This document shows, piece by piece, positions 33,430 through 44,019 of a stretch of DNA of 64,000 bases. Location: assembly GCA_963383645.1 (NCBI GenBank), contig OY726563.1, positions 31,725,575 through 31,789,574 of the forward strand. Direction: 5' to 3'. Numbering within the stretch: the stretch's first letter is position 1; the number at the start of each line of letters is the position of its first letter. Origin of the DNA: Muscardinus avellanarius. Lineage: Eukaryota > Chordata > Mammalia > Rodentia > Gliridae. The translations under genes and the position numbers were made by a program. A model generated the notes under the pieces. The model was not told the origin of the DNA. It made no database searches and saw nothing but the letters and a program-made list of their open reading frames with translations.

Positions 33430-33575
33430 AAAAGCCACTGAGACAGGAAGGTTGCAGGTTTGAGGACAGCCTCAGCAGTGCAATAAGGCTTTCATCAGCC
33501 TAGTGAGACTCTATTTGAAAACAAAAAATAACAAAGGCTGGGGGGGTGTAGTTCAATCTCCAGTTCCACAAAAAG
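33430..33575 (+). mobile_element. Degenerate SINE type 1
   Basis: Partial head, linker and shortened ID tail ending 'caatctccagttccac'. Confidence 0.75.
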
Positions 33576-33844
33576 AAACAACAAGAAAAAGATGCTAGTT
33601 ATATTTGGTCCACACTACTCCATACAGTATGACTTTATCTTAACTTACATAATTAATTACATATACAACTATACCTTTCCACAGAAGGGTGCTTTTTGAA
33701 ATACAGGGGGAAAGACTTTAATGTATCTTTTTGGAGGACACAATTCAATCAACAACTCACCTGAAAGACTACATACTGTGAATCTGAATCTTCTGGGAAT
33801 CTTTTTAACATAGCTTGGGTGAGACCTGAGGTTTTATATTTTCA

Positions 33845-34018
33845 TTACATCCAAGAGTATTCTACCTCTGAATTACATCCCAGGCCCTTTTAATTATTTT
33901 TTTTATTTTGAAATATGGTCCAAATTATAGCACATTGTCTGCGACCCTGTGATCCTACCACCTCAGCCTCTCAAGTACAGGAATTATTAGGCATGTGCCA
34001 CTGTGTCCAGCTAATGTT
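33845..34018 (-). mobile_element. SINE type 1, reverse
   Basis: Partial ID half, then head ending 'catgtgccactgtgtccagc'. Confidence 0.82.
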
Positions 34019-34644
34019 TGACATTTCCAACCAATTCTCCTAGTGGTTTGTCAGTACCCCTGATTCAGGCTTAGGGTGACCAGTTCATCCTGGTTTGTCC
34101 ATGATTTTTCCAGTTTTAGCAATGAAAGTACTGGATATAAGAAATTAAATTCATGACAAATTGAGATGCTTTTTCACTCTTTACTAGAGACCACAATTTG
34201 AATAGCAAGGATATAGCTATGAGGCCTTTTAAATTTACCTATTAATTATATGCTGAATATTTATACTTATCTTTACACTTAAATCGTTTATTTTTGCTAG
34301 GACAGTATAGTTTCTAATAATCTTGATTTAATCAGGTACTCCCAAAGAGCTCCAAACTGTGAAATGGTTTAAACTGATGGATTTAATCTGTAAATATTCT
34401 ATATTATTGCATCAAGTTATCTATGATGCTTAGTAATATCCCTATTGGGATGCACACTGGCTTTCCTGGCTCCTTTATAGAGTAATTCTACCTTTGGAGG
34501 TTAAAGGTACCTACCAGGCTTGAATTCTTCAAATTCCTTTCACTGTTCTTACAATATGGGAATCAGTCTGGGGACTGTAAAAGTGAAGGAGAAAGCTCCA
34601 TTCTGAAATTGGGGTTAAGGTAATCACAGTAGGGACAATCGCCC
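34019..34644. other. No recognisable feature
   Basis: AT-rich intergenic sequence. Confidence 0.55.
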
Positions 34645-34800
34645 TCAACTCTATTTTCACATTAGAACCACCTGAAATGCTTTAAAACTGTCAAGCCCTC
34701 ACCTCATACCAAATGACTCATAATACATGGGGTTTGGCACAGAAATTTATGTGTTTTTTTTTAACTGTCCATGTGATGCAAAAGGAGCAACCAGCACTGG
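34645..34800. mobile_element. hAT-type MER-like remnant
   Basis: 'cacattagaaccacctgaaa' and nearby sequence resemble old non-autonomous hAT elements of mammals. Low identity. Confidence 0.45.
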
Positions 34801-35225
34801 AAATAAGTATGCAACATCTCCCTTTATAATAGAGACGCCTGGCTTACTCTGTCCCTTTTTTTCCCCACTTGTACCAATATATCCCTGCAATTCCTTTCCT
34901 TATGACTGATTACTTTGTTAACTGGGTTCTTCTCTTCCTCATATTTGTGTCCTATATATACAATGACCTCACTGACCCGGGACCACGGGTAACTCCCTGG
35001 AGGTAATAATTACTGCTGCAACAACTGACACCGGAAGAGGGCTTTTGCAAAGCTTTATCCACTCTGCTTTTAACCCTTTCACAAAACATATTCTTTACAT
35101 CATCAAACAGTTGAGTAGGCCCGTGATAGTGTTGCTGTTTTGACTGAAGATTCTTCAAGGAATCAAGTCAAATCTCCCACAGAATCTGTATTATGGGTTC
35201 CTTTACGAAGCAGTCAAAATTTGGG
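34800..35225. other. No recognisable feature
   Basis: Intergenic sequence; no family recognised. Confidence 0.5.
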
Positions 35226-35815
35226 TGGAGTATACGTTATCTTTTATTGTGATATAATTCACAGGTCATACATATCATCCTTTCAAAGGATTCAGTGTTT
35301 TTAAAATATTCATAAAATTGTGCAGCCACCACAGCCACCACATAATATCTAACTGTAGATTATTCCCATTACTCCAAAAAGTAACCCCCTATCCATCAAT
35401 AGTCACTCCTCACTCCCATCTTCCCCACTCATCCATTTTCTGTCAATGGATTTGTCTATTCTGGATGTTTCCTATAAATGAGTCATTCAATATGTGATCA
35501 TTTTTGTCTGGCTTCTTTCAATAAGTATATTTTCAAGGTCCAACCTTGTTGTAGCATGTATCAGTAGTACTTCATTCTTTTTTGTGAATAACTTACTATT
35601 GTACAAATATACCATCCATTTGTCAATTGATTTGTTTCCACTTTTGACTATTAATAATGGTGCTACAATAGTCATGTACAAGTTTTTTTGTGTGGGCATA
35701 TGCTTTCATTTCTCTTGGGTAGATATCTAGGAGTGGAATTCTTAGGATAACTCTGTATTCAACATTTGGAGGTCCTTCCAAGTTGTTTTTGAACATTTTT
35801 TCTTTACCTCCTTGA
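35226..35815 (-). mobile_element. Old L1 fragment, reverse
   Basis: 'ttctggatgtttcctataaa', 'tttcaaggtccaaccttgtt' and 'ggtagatatctaggagtgga' follow in the order expected on the antisense strand of an old L1 3' end. Confidence 0.8.
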
Positions 35816-35915
35816 TGCAGTTCTCCTTCCTGAATGTGAGGTGGTCTGACTTAGGTGGGCCGAATGATTCTCAGGCATGTTAAACCTTTTTTTGTTATGT
35901 TAAACATTTTCTCTT

Positions 35916-36146
35916 TCTTTTTTTTTTTTTTTTTTTTTTTGCCGGTCTGGGGATGGAACTCGGAAGCATTTGACCTCCAAGCTATACCCCCTGCCCTGGT
36001 TTTTTTTAATTCTTTAATTTGAAACCAGGTATCACTGAGTTGCGGAGGGCCTCACTAAGTAGCTGAGGCTGTCGGCGAACCGCGATCCTCCGGTCTCAGC
36101 CTCCAGAATACTGGGATTACAAACGTGTGCCACCACGTCCAGCTCA
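35916..36146 (-). mobile_element. SINE type 1, reverse
   Basis: T tract then a full SINE ending 'gccaccacgtccagctcac'. Flanks 'tgttaaacattttct' and 'cgttaaatattttct' look like a decayed TSD. Confidence 0.88.
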
Positions 36147-36640
36147 CGTTAAATATTTTCTATGTAGGCAGAATTATGCCTCATATAGAGCCTTATTGTC
36201 ATCTGGCTTCATTTCCAAAGTGAGGAAATAAAAAAAAATGAAGCTCTTGGGGAGTCTATGGTCCTGAGGTTTGAGTGTCTTTGTCTGAGCTCCTGGGTTT
36301 CTGCCTGTCCTTCCAGCTGTATCTCTGGCCACCTGTCACAGTCTGTTCTTGACACTGACAAGGCCTGCTTGTTGCTAAGGGCATGCCTGTTGGGACTCTT
36401 CCATCTGAAAAGTCTGCTGGGCGTCCAAAATACACAATCGTGACTTATTTTTGGAGATACCTATAAACTACACCTACCCAGGTGCAGACATTTCTGTAAA
36501 TATAAGATCCTACTTTGCACAAAGCTGAACCCTAAAGGCCCCAGAGGTTTGGGAGCGGATCCCTTTACCTCTCACCCAGCCTCTAGATTCTCAGGTCACG
36601 CTTCTGAGTCCTACCCTACCCTACCCCAACCCACCTCTCA
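36147..36640. other. TSPAN7-proximal upstream region
   Basis: Unique sequence leading into the CpG island. No TATA box or exon that I recognise. Confidence 0.55.
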
Positions 36641-36696
36641 TCTTGGCCAGGGGTCTGAGCTTGCGCGAAACTGCAGGCTCTGGCAGCTTTCCCAGC

Positions 36697-36891
36697 ATGC
36701 GCAGTCGCTGCCGGGCCAGCTCATCCACTGTAAGCCCCCGCGGGCGGCGCGCTCACGCACGCGCACGGCCTGGCTTGCGCGCGCACGGGGCCTCTCTCGG
36801 CACGCGCCCCCGCCCCGCCCGGCCCCGCCTCCTCCCCCTCCCGCGCGCCCGCCTGCCGCCTGCCGCCACCGCCGCCGCCGGAGCTCTGTAG
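36697..36891 (+). other. Possible upstream ORF in the TSPAN7 5' leader
   Basis: An upstream ATG at 36697 opens a 64-codon frame that ends with TAG at 36889-36891, one base before the TSPAN7 ATG (TAG-T-ATG). It is out of frame with TSPAN7. It only matters if transcription starts upstream of 36697. The encoded Arg/Pro/Ala-rich peptide looks like GC-biased sequence, not a known protein. Confidence 0.35.
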
Positions 36892-36892
36892 T

Positions 36893-36973
36893 ATGGCATC
36901 GAGGAGAATGGAGACCAAACCTGTGATAACCTGTCTCAAAACCCTCCTCATCATCTACTCCTTCGTCTTCTGG
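36893..36973 (+). CDS. TSPAN7: Tetraspanin-7, coding exon 1 (partial gene)
   Basis: The exon encodes 27 residues beginning MASRRMETKPVITCLKTLLI and ending in Tyr-Ser-Phe-Val-Phe-Trp, the N-terminus I recognise as mammalian tetraspanin-7 (TM4SF2). Tetraspanin-7 is a four-pass membrane protein of neurons and islet cells that organises membrane microdomains. Its human gene is on Xp11.4 and is linked to intellectual disability. The exon holds the short cytoplasmic N-terminus, including Cys-14 (a likely palmitoylation site), and the start of transmembrane segment 1 (from about residue 15). The start has a good Kozak context (A at -3, G at +4). A consensus donor GTGAGT follows at 36974 after a complete codon (phase 0). 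The remaining exons lie beyond the window. Confidence 0.93.
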
Positions 36974-36982
36974 GTGAGTGCC
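36974..36982 (+). other. TSPAN7 exon 1 splice donor
   Basis: CTGG|GTGAGTG at the exon end is a strong 5' splice site. Everything from here to the end of the window is intron 1 because no further tetraspanin exon is recognisable. Confidence 0.88.
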
Positions 36983-37801
36983 CATGCCTGGCCAGGGGCC
37001 GGGCCACTGTCCATCAGTCCTAGTGATGATGCTCTTAGAAAGGAAGGTGGGGGGAAACCCAAACCAAAAATCAAATCTTGGCCCCCTCCTTAAGGAGACT
37101 GGCGCGAGGTGTTGGATCAGGCTGCATGATGGCAGGGTGCAGGTCCGGGCTGCTCGGACCCTGTACTCTGCCTGGCGCAGTGTGCAGTGGGCTGTGTCGA
37201 GGGGATGGCAGCAGGTTATCGATCTTTCAAAAAATTTAATGCGTTGGTTTATTTTGTTAAGCTTGCGGGATAGCGGGATAGGGTCAGCCCCTGGGGAAAG
37301 TTGCGGATTTACCTATTTTCGTTTCTGGACGCCCTAGAGGTACCCTACCTTCTAGCCTATTCGCCGCGCTTCTTGGAGCTAACCTGTGGCGGGCGAGAAG
37401 CTGGTGAGGGAGCGAGAGGTTTAATTCCAGATTCCCAGTTACCCTCGACCCTGCGGGGCTGCAGGAGAGAAGCGCCCGAAGACCTCTGCATGCTTAGGCA
37501 AGGGCGATCAGAGTCCCCCAAGTGCACTAATGGGGTGCGGGTGCCGCCAAGCGTGGAGGCGCAGGAAGGGGAGAGGGTCTTACATAAGCCAGTGACATAT
37601 TTGAGGTCTCTGCGCGACTCTGGAGAAGGGTCCTCCAACCCCCTTTCCATTCCCTTTTTTCTTAACACTCCTCATCTGTTCTCTACGAGAACCCTATCCG
37701 CAGTGTCCTGGGGGAGGACCCCCGCCACTTGGTTTGCGCCCCAACTCTGCTCCCCATCTAACTGATGTTGCCACCAGTCCTTGAAGCTCAATGCAGAAGG
37801 G

Positions 37802-37809
37802 TGACGTCA
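37802..37809. promoter_or_regulatory. Perfect CRE palindrome
   Basis: TGACGTCA, the consensus CREB/ATF site, lies about 0.9 kb downstream of the start codon just past the CpG island. Confidence 0.6.
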
Positions 37810-37874
37810 ACCCCTCAGCCCGGGCCGCTGGGGGCTGCATAGTGCACCTCGCTGAACGCTGCGCCCTTCTGCGC

Positions 37875-37923
37875 CCGGGAGGAGGAGGGGGAGGAGGAGG
37901 AGGCGGCGGGGGAGGAGGGGGCT
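37875..37923 (+). repeat. (GGA)n / G-rich quadruplex-prone tract
   Basis: Runs of GGAGG and GGGGG over about 50 bp on the coding strand of early intron 1 meet the usual pattern for intramolecular G-quadruplex formation. Confidence 0.75.
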
Positions 37924-37929
37924 CCAGGC

Positions 37930-39060
37930 TTGTGCCTTACCTCATCCTGTTTGGCAGTTCGTGCAATCAGTGCAGGGCTGACACTGCAGTGATTCACTTG
38001 GAGAGGTGGGTGGTACCTGAAGACCCAGTTTCTTTTTCCATGCAAATGTCTCTCTTCCTCCAGTTGCCTGTTCCCACACCAAGCCACAGCTACTCTGCAG
38101 GGGGAATGAATTACCCCCCCCCCCCAATAATCTGGGTCATTTCAGATTCCAAGGCAGTCATTTTGAAATCTGAGTCTGTGTAGGAAAAACCACTCCCGCC
38201 TTTGGTTGTCCCCCTCCCATATTAGCACTAATTTTGTCTTAAAACTGGAGCGCAGTGCTGTTTGAAGTATGCAGACTGGGCTTGATGGTGAACCTGGCTG
38301 TTGGCAATGGCCAAGGCAGGAACAGATTTATTAAGGATTAAGAAAAAAAAATCTCTAATGTCTCCGAGCGTTTCCTTGCCCCTGATATTGATGATTCTTC
38401 AGGTCTGAGAAAGTACGGACTGTAAGGACTCGCATACCAGAAGCTCTGCAGTGAGGTAGAAACGACTTTATTTGGACTGAAAGCACAGGTTGAAACATCT
38501 CAGTAGTGGAATTGTGAGCTATGCACGCACAATCATATCATCTGCTGTTTGCCTGGATAAAGCAAATAAACGCATGCTGATTGCTGAAACTTCCCAGTAG
38601 CCATTCTTAGGAATTATGCATTTTCTTAATTCTGTTTTTGTCTGGCCCTTTATTATTCATCTGACTTCCTATTTGTTACTGGAGTAAATCATATGAGAGT
38701 ATTTTTAGCTTCCTGAAAAATAAGGTTTATGGTGCTTAGGAAGGAAGTTTGATCTCTCAGCATCTGTGCTGGCAAAGAAGGAGGGGTGTCTTTCCAGCTT
38801 GGGCTTTTCATATGAGCTCTTTATCTCTCCTTGTTTGTACCTCTCCCCATCATGCCATGAATCTAGTTACTTAATGCCCCAATACATCTTTAATCACTGT
38901 GTTTCATGTTCTTTGATACTGGCATTTTTTGTATGTTTAAGATTTTTATAGTCTTAGGTAAATTTTTTACCTGGATTATTTCCAATAGTTTAAATATCAT
39001 TCAGTGACCATTTCCTACTTTGAAACCAAAAGAATAAAATCTCTTCAGGTACAAGGGTAT
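37930..39060. other. Intron 1, unique sequence
   Basis: No repeat family or exon recognised. A C10 run is at 38115-38125. Being next to the promoter and free of young repeats, it may hold regulatory DNA, but no motif proves it. Confidence 0.55.
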
Positions 39061-39074
39061 TTTGAATTTTCTTC

Positions 39075-39544
39075 TTTTTTGGTAGCAGTAACTGAACCCA
39101 GAGGCATTCTGCTTCTGAGCAATACCTCCAGCCACTTATTTATTTATTTATTTTTGTGGTACGGGAGATTGAACTCAAGGTCTTTCTATTTTTGAGATAT
39201 ACCCATCCCTTTACATTTTTTTTGTTGTTCTTTGTTTTATGGTGATACTAGGGATTGAAACCAGGGGTGTTCTACAGTACTACCTTATTTTTTAGTTTGA
39301 AACAGGGTCTAAGTTGCTGAGGCTGATCTTGAACCTGCAATCCTCCTACCTCAGCTTCCCAAGTACTGGGATTACAGATGTGAGCCACCAGGCTTGACAG
39401 ATACTTGTTTTGAAGTAGGGTCTTAGTAGGTTTTTGAGAGTCTTGCTAAATTGATGAGGCTGGTCTCAAACCTGCAATCCTCCTGTCTCAGCCTCCCAAG
39501 TACTAAAATTATAGGTTTGTGCTACCACACCTGGCTTGTAAGGA

Positions 39545-39580
<36 letters not shown>

Positions 39581-39773
39581 TACTATTGTTTTTGTGGTAC
39601 TATGGAATGAACCCAGGGGCAGTCTACCTCTGAGCTACATTCCCAGCCCTTTTTGTTTTATTTTTGTTTGTTTTGAAAGATGGTCTCGCTAGGTTGTTCT
39701 TGCTAAGTTGCTGAGTCTTTCCTCAAACCTGTGATCCTCCAACTGAACTACTTCCCCAGCTTCTGTAACCCTT

Positions 39774-39808
<35 letters not shown>

Positions 39809-39880
39809 TTGAAACAAAGCTTTGCCAAGTTGCCTCAGCCTCTCAAGACACTGGGATTACATCCCTGCCTGGCCCAATGT
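39075..39880 (-). mobile_element. Cluster of reverse SINEs with (ATT)n and (TTTA)n
   Basis: ID fragments at 39078-39140 and 39155-39210, a SINE at 39235-39400, a head at 39405-39540, an ATT tract at 39546-39580, a SINE at 39585-39745 and a further head near 39820-39870. A TTTA tract is at 39773-39811. Confidence 0.85.
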
Positions 39881-40323
39881 ACCTTAAATGCTGTTTTATT
39901 AAAGCAGTTTTATTAAGATATAATTCATGTTATAAACCCTCCATTTGAAGTATATAATATATATATAAAATATAATATTTATAAATAGTATATATTGTAG
40001 CATATTAAGTACATTTTAGTGTATGCACAGATATATACAGCCATTGATTTAGTAGGTTTTAGGACATTTCATCCTTGACCTGTACCTTTAGCTCTATTCT
40101 ATCCAGACCAAGCTCTTCCACCAGTCCTAGGCAACCACTAATCTACTTGTCACGTCTATAGATTTTCCTATTCTGGATGTTTCATATAAATGGAGTCATA
40201 CAATATTTATCTTTTCTTGACTATCTCCTTTTACTAGGTATATTGTTTTCAAGTTTCATCCATGTTGTATCATTTATCAGTACTTTATTCCTTTTTTATG
40301 TTTGAGTGATATTTTATTATATA

Positions 40324-40969
40324 TGTTATGGTTTCTGGACTGTTATGGTTTGGGAAACTGTCCTTGGGGACCTTTGTGAGGCTCCCCGAGACTATTCCCA
40401 TAAAACCGCAGGTTCTTGTCCTGAGCTAAGGATGGATATGCAATAGCCCGGACTCTTGCTGAAGATTTAAAGGAGTTTATTAAAAAGAGAGAAATACAGA
40501 AGATAGTTACAGCCTCGGGGGTAACATGAGGGGGTGCTTCGAACGACATCACTGATAATTCCTGGATAGAGTATTTTATAGTCAGTCCTCAACCAGACCC
40601 GTCCCCTCTAGGGCCCGCCCTTGTGAGGTGGGGGTCATTCCTTCCTGCCAGTCTTTTCTGTTTTTAGTATTGACCCCCCAAATGTGTTATTTGGTCACCA
40701 GGCATCCTCCCATGATTATGGAAGTCTGGCATCTCCTGAAGGTTTATGGCATCCTTCCACTTCCTTGGGAAATCTTATCTTTATAATGGAAAAGGCCCTG
40801 AAGCTATCTCTGTTGTCTTGCTAATTTCCCTTGGTCCCTGGAATCCTGCAGCTCCCCCCCCCCCAAGCTCCTGGCTTCTTTACTACCAAACATATATCTG
40901 AAACATTGAAAATCTTTTCCAGTACTGGTACATTAATACATTTTGAAGCCTCTTCCCAATACTGGTACA
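40324..40969 (-). mobile_element. Solo LTR, family A with doubled termini
   Basis: Outer ends 'tgttatggtttctggac' (40324) and 'ccaatactggtaca' (to 40969) are flanked by exact TSD ATATA (40319-40323 and 40970-40974). A second set of ends lies inside at 40341 ('tgttatggtttggg') and 40932 ('agtactggtaca'). A C-run at 40855-40864 is a local oddity. Confidence 0.88.
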
Positions 40970-41254
40970 ATATAGATACACTGCTACATCCTGTTTATGC
41001 ATTGGTCCATTGGTTGACATGTGTGTTGATTGGGTTTTTTGGCTATTTATAATTTCATTATAAACACCTCTTTTATGTGAACATATGGTTTCATTTTTTT
41101 AATATATACCTTGGAGTTGAATAGTTAGGTTGCATAATAACTCTGTGTTTAATTATTTGAAGAACTGCTAGAATGTTTTCCAAAGCAACTGTACCATTTC
41201 ACATTTTCTCCAATAGTGAGGGTGCCAGTCTCCACATTCTTGCCACCATTTGTT

Positions 41255-41605
41255 ACTTTACTCTTTTTTTTTTTTTTTTGCGGTAATGGGGATGGAACCC
41301 AGGGGCATTCTACCTCTGAGCTATACCTCAGCCCTCATTTTTATTCTTTATTTTGAAACAGGGTCTTACTGAGCTGCAGAGGGCCTCACTAAATAGCTCA
41401 GGCTGGCCCCAAACTGCAATCCTCCTGTCCCAGCCTCCCAAATACTGGGATTACTAAGCTACATCCCCAGCCCTTGTTATTTTTTATTTTGAAATAGGGT
41501 CTGTCTTGCTCAGTTACTAAGGTTGGCCTTGAACCTGCAATCCTCCTATCTCAGCCTCTCAAGTACTGGAATTATATGTGTATTTCACCATGTCCAGCTT
41601 CCCCT
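41255..41605 (-). mobile_element. Two reverse SINEs
   Basis: Full SINE at 41262-41455 abutting a SINE with shortened ID at 41456-41602, inserted in the old L1. Confidence 0.85.
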
Positions 41606-41624
41606 GATGAATACTGATGTTAAG

Positions 41625-41852
41625 CATTTTTTTTCTTTTTTAGTGCTGGATATTGAACCCAGGGGCATTCTATTTCTGAGCCATACACTCATATACCCTC
41701 AGCCATTTTTATTTTTTATTTTGAAACAGTCTTAATAGGTTGCCGAGAGTCTCCATACATTGCCGAGGCTGTTCTCGAACCTGAAATTCTCCTATCTCAG
41801 CCTCCCAATTACTGGGAGTACAGCGGTGCACCACTACACCCAGTTTGAGCGT
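41625..41852 (-). mobile_element. SINE type 1, reverse
   Basis: From 'tagtgctggatattgaaccc' to 'gcaccactacacccag'. Confidence 0.87.
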
Positions 41853-42210
41853 CTTTTTATATGCTTATTGGTCATTGGTATAGCTCCCATGAGGAAATGT
41901 CTGTTCATATTCTTTGACCATTTTTGAATTATTTGTCCTTTTGTTATTGAGTTATAAGTGTTTTTTTTATATTCTCGGTAGAAGTCTATTATCAAATATA
42001 TGATTTTCAAGTATTTTCTCCTATCCTGTGGATGGTATTTTGGCTTTCTCTTGGTGCTTTTTGAAATACAAAAGTATTTTTTAGTTTAATGAAGTACATT
42101 TGACCTATTTTTTTCTTTTTTTTGCTAAAGCTTTTGGTATCATGTATAAGAATCCTTTGCCAAATCCAATGCTACAATGATTTACCTGTTACGTGCTATT
42201 CATAAGAAGG

Positions 42211-42594
42211 ATTTTTCCATTCAGTCAATGTAGTTGATACATTAATCTTTCTATAGCACCTGGAATTATGTCTGATACATGGTAAGTACTCAAATATTTG
42301 TTAAGGCGTTGGCAATTATGCTATGTAATTAAAAAAGATGACCTTAGTACTCTTTCAAGTAGAAGATGGAGGAAAGAGTTGACAGAATCATTTCTTTCAT
42401 ATACTTTGTTGTTTTAATTGTACTTCTCTTCTCCCTACCTCAGTTTAGGTTTAGGATTAGAAGACATTTAACCTTAAAATGGTGGTAGGCCAGTAGCATC
42501 AAGAAGATTGATTTACCTGTCTCTAAACCAGAAGACTACAGTTATGAAAGAGATAGCATTGTTTTATCTGACCTCCACTTCTGTCTACAATCAC
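42211..42594. other. Intron 1, no recognisable feature
   Basis: Short unique stretch between an old L1 and a MER5A-like element. Confidence 0.55.
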
Positions 42595-42790
42595 TCTCCT
42601 CTAAAGTGGTGGTTGGTGGTTCTCAGAAGGAGACAACTCCATTTTTGCAATGTCTGAACACAGCTGGAGAAGGTGTTACTGGCATCTAGTGGGGCGAAGC
42701 CACAGATGCTGCTAAGCCTTTTAATATGTACAGAGTGGCCCCTTTCAACAAAGAATTATCTGGCTCAAAATATCAACAGTGCCAAATACT
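42595..42790 (+). mobile_element. MER5A-like hAT-Charlie element
   Basis: 'ttactggcatctagtggggc' and 'aacaaagaattatctggctc' match the known MER5A pattern; ends are approximate. Confidence 0.7.
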
Positions 42791-43539
42791 TCTGCTCTAC
42801 TCTACTTACATATTAATAAATCTGATGAAGATATATGGAGCCTTATGCATAACTCACGGTATTTATTGATATTTGGAACCACCATACAGAGCATGCTCAA
42901 TATAGTCCATGTAAGAAGAAAGATATTCTATATGGTATGCTATAACTCTTTATTTGAAGACAAAAGGTAGGTTATTCTTTGTATAATCATGTTCCAGTGG
43001 ATAGGGTGATTTGTCTTCTAGTTAAATAATATCACCTGAATGCTAAGTGAGCAGATACTTTATTTTCTTTGATTTGTATGTTTCATTTTCAGATTTAGAG
43101 AAAAGGAGGGGAAAACACCTGTGAATAAGTTATTGTGATTTAGAGACTAGCAAACAGTGTTTGGCACAGAGTAGGTTTACTTGGGAAATGTTTACTAAAT
43201 GAATGAATAATGAAATTTTATTGACTATCATTTCAATGCAGAGAGGCATTTTGAAACAGTTATTTTTAGACTATCTTTGGTAATTTAAATATGTTCTTGC
43301 CATTAATATGTAGCAAAATAAAATAGAGAACTTTATAAAGATTTTCTTACCACAATCATATTTCAGTTATATTTTTGTGCTCTGGCTTGTCAGAGATTTT
43401 AATTATCTAAAACTTTAGTTTGTTAAGCTTAAATAAAAATGACATCTGTTTTACCTTATGTAAAACAAAACATTCCATTTTTATTATAAATATATTTGGC
43501 TATAAATATAATAACATTTTTCAATATGCTTTTTCAATA
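42791..43539. other. Intron 1, no recognisable feature
   Basis: AT-rich unique intronic sequence. Confidence 0.55.
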
Positions 43540-43625
43540 GCTGAGGCTGATCTCAAACCTGTGATCCTCCTATCTCAGCCTCCCAAGTATAGGATTATAG
43601 GTATGTGCCATCATGCCCAGCAGTT
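43540..43625 (-). mobile_element. SINE head, reverse
   Basis: Head half only, 'tagctgaggctgatctcaaa' to 'gccatcatgcccagc'. Confidence 0.8.
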
Positions 43626-43802
43626 TTTATGTGTTTTAAATACTGCTCTGAATTATAAGATTTCATTCTACCACATCTAAATCCACTAAACAATATTGTG
43701 AAGAGAACTATTTTTTGATTTATTCCAGAGTATATTGGATTCAGCTTTTTGTTTGGTTATCTAAGGAGGTAATTAGCTTATCAATAGTACTATTAAATTT
43801 CT

Positions 43803-44015
43803 TTTTTGGGGGTACTGGGGATGGAACCTATGGGGCATTCTACCTCTGAGCGACACCCCCAGCCCTATTTTTATTCTTTATTTTGAAACAGGATCTCACT
43901 GAGTTGCAAAGGGCCTCACTAAGTAGCTGAAGTTTGCTTTGAACCTATGCAATCCTCCTGTCTCAGCCTCCCAAGTACTGGGATTACCAGTGTGCATTAC
44001 TGCACATGGTTTGAG
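43803..44015 (-). mobile_element. SINE type 1, reverse
   Basis: Well preserved, 'gggggtactggggatggaac' to 'cattactgcacatggtt'. Confidence 0.88.
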
Positions 44016-44019
44016 GGGG

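Larger units (their letters stand above)
36640..37600 (+). promoter_or_regulatory. TSPAN7 CpG-island promoter
   Basis: CpG density is far above the rest of the window, highest at 36730-36890. GC boxes ('ccccgccccgcccggccccg', 36808-36832) suit Sp-family factors. An NRF1-like 'gcatgcgcag' is at 36695-36704, and 'ttcccagcatgc' there also resembles a ZNF143-type core. No TATA box is visible, so dispersed initiation is likely. The transcription start cannot be fixed from sequence. Confidence 0.85.
39885..42210 (-). mobile_element. Old L1, reverse, with later insertions
   Basis: Antisense L1 3' sequence starts near 39900 ('aagatataattcatgttata') and continues through ORF2-like sequence to about 42200 ('cctttgccaaatccaatgct'). 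It is interrupted by the LTR at 40324-40969 and SINEs at 41255-41850. The pieces join in L1 order across the LTR. Confidence 0.8.

Noticed and set aside
1..36600. Exons of the upstream neighbour gene (OTC in other mammals)
   Set aside because: No recognisable coding exon was seen; the intergenic distance is probably larger than this part of the window.
36549..36985. Long open frames on both strands over the CpG island
   Set aside because: High GC removes stops; the only recognisable protein is TSPAN7 exon 1.
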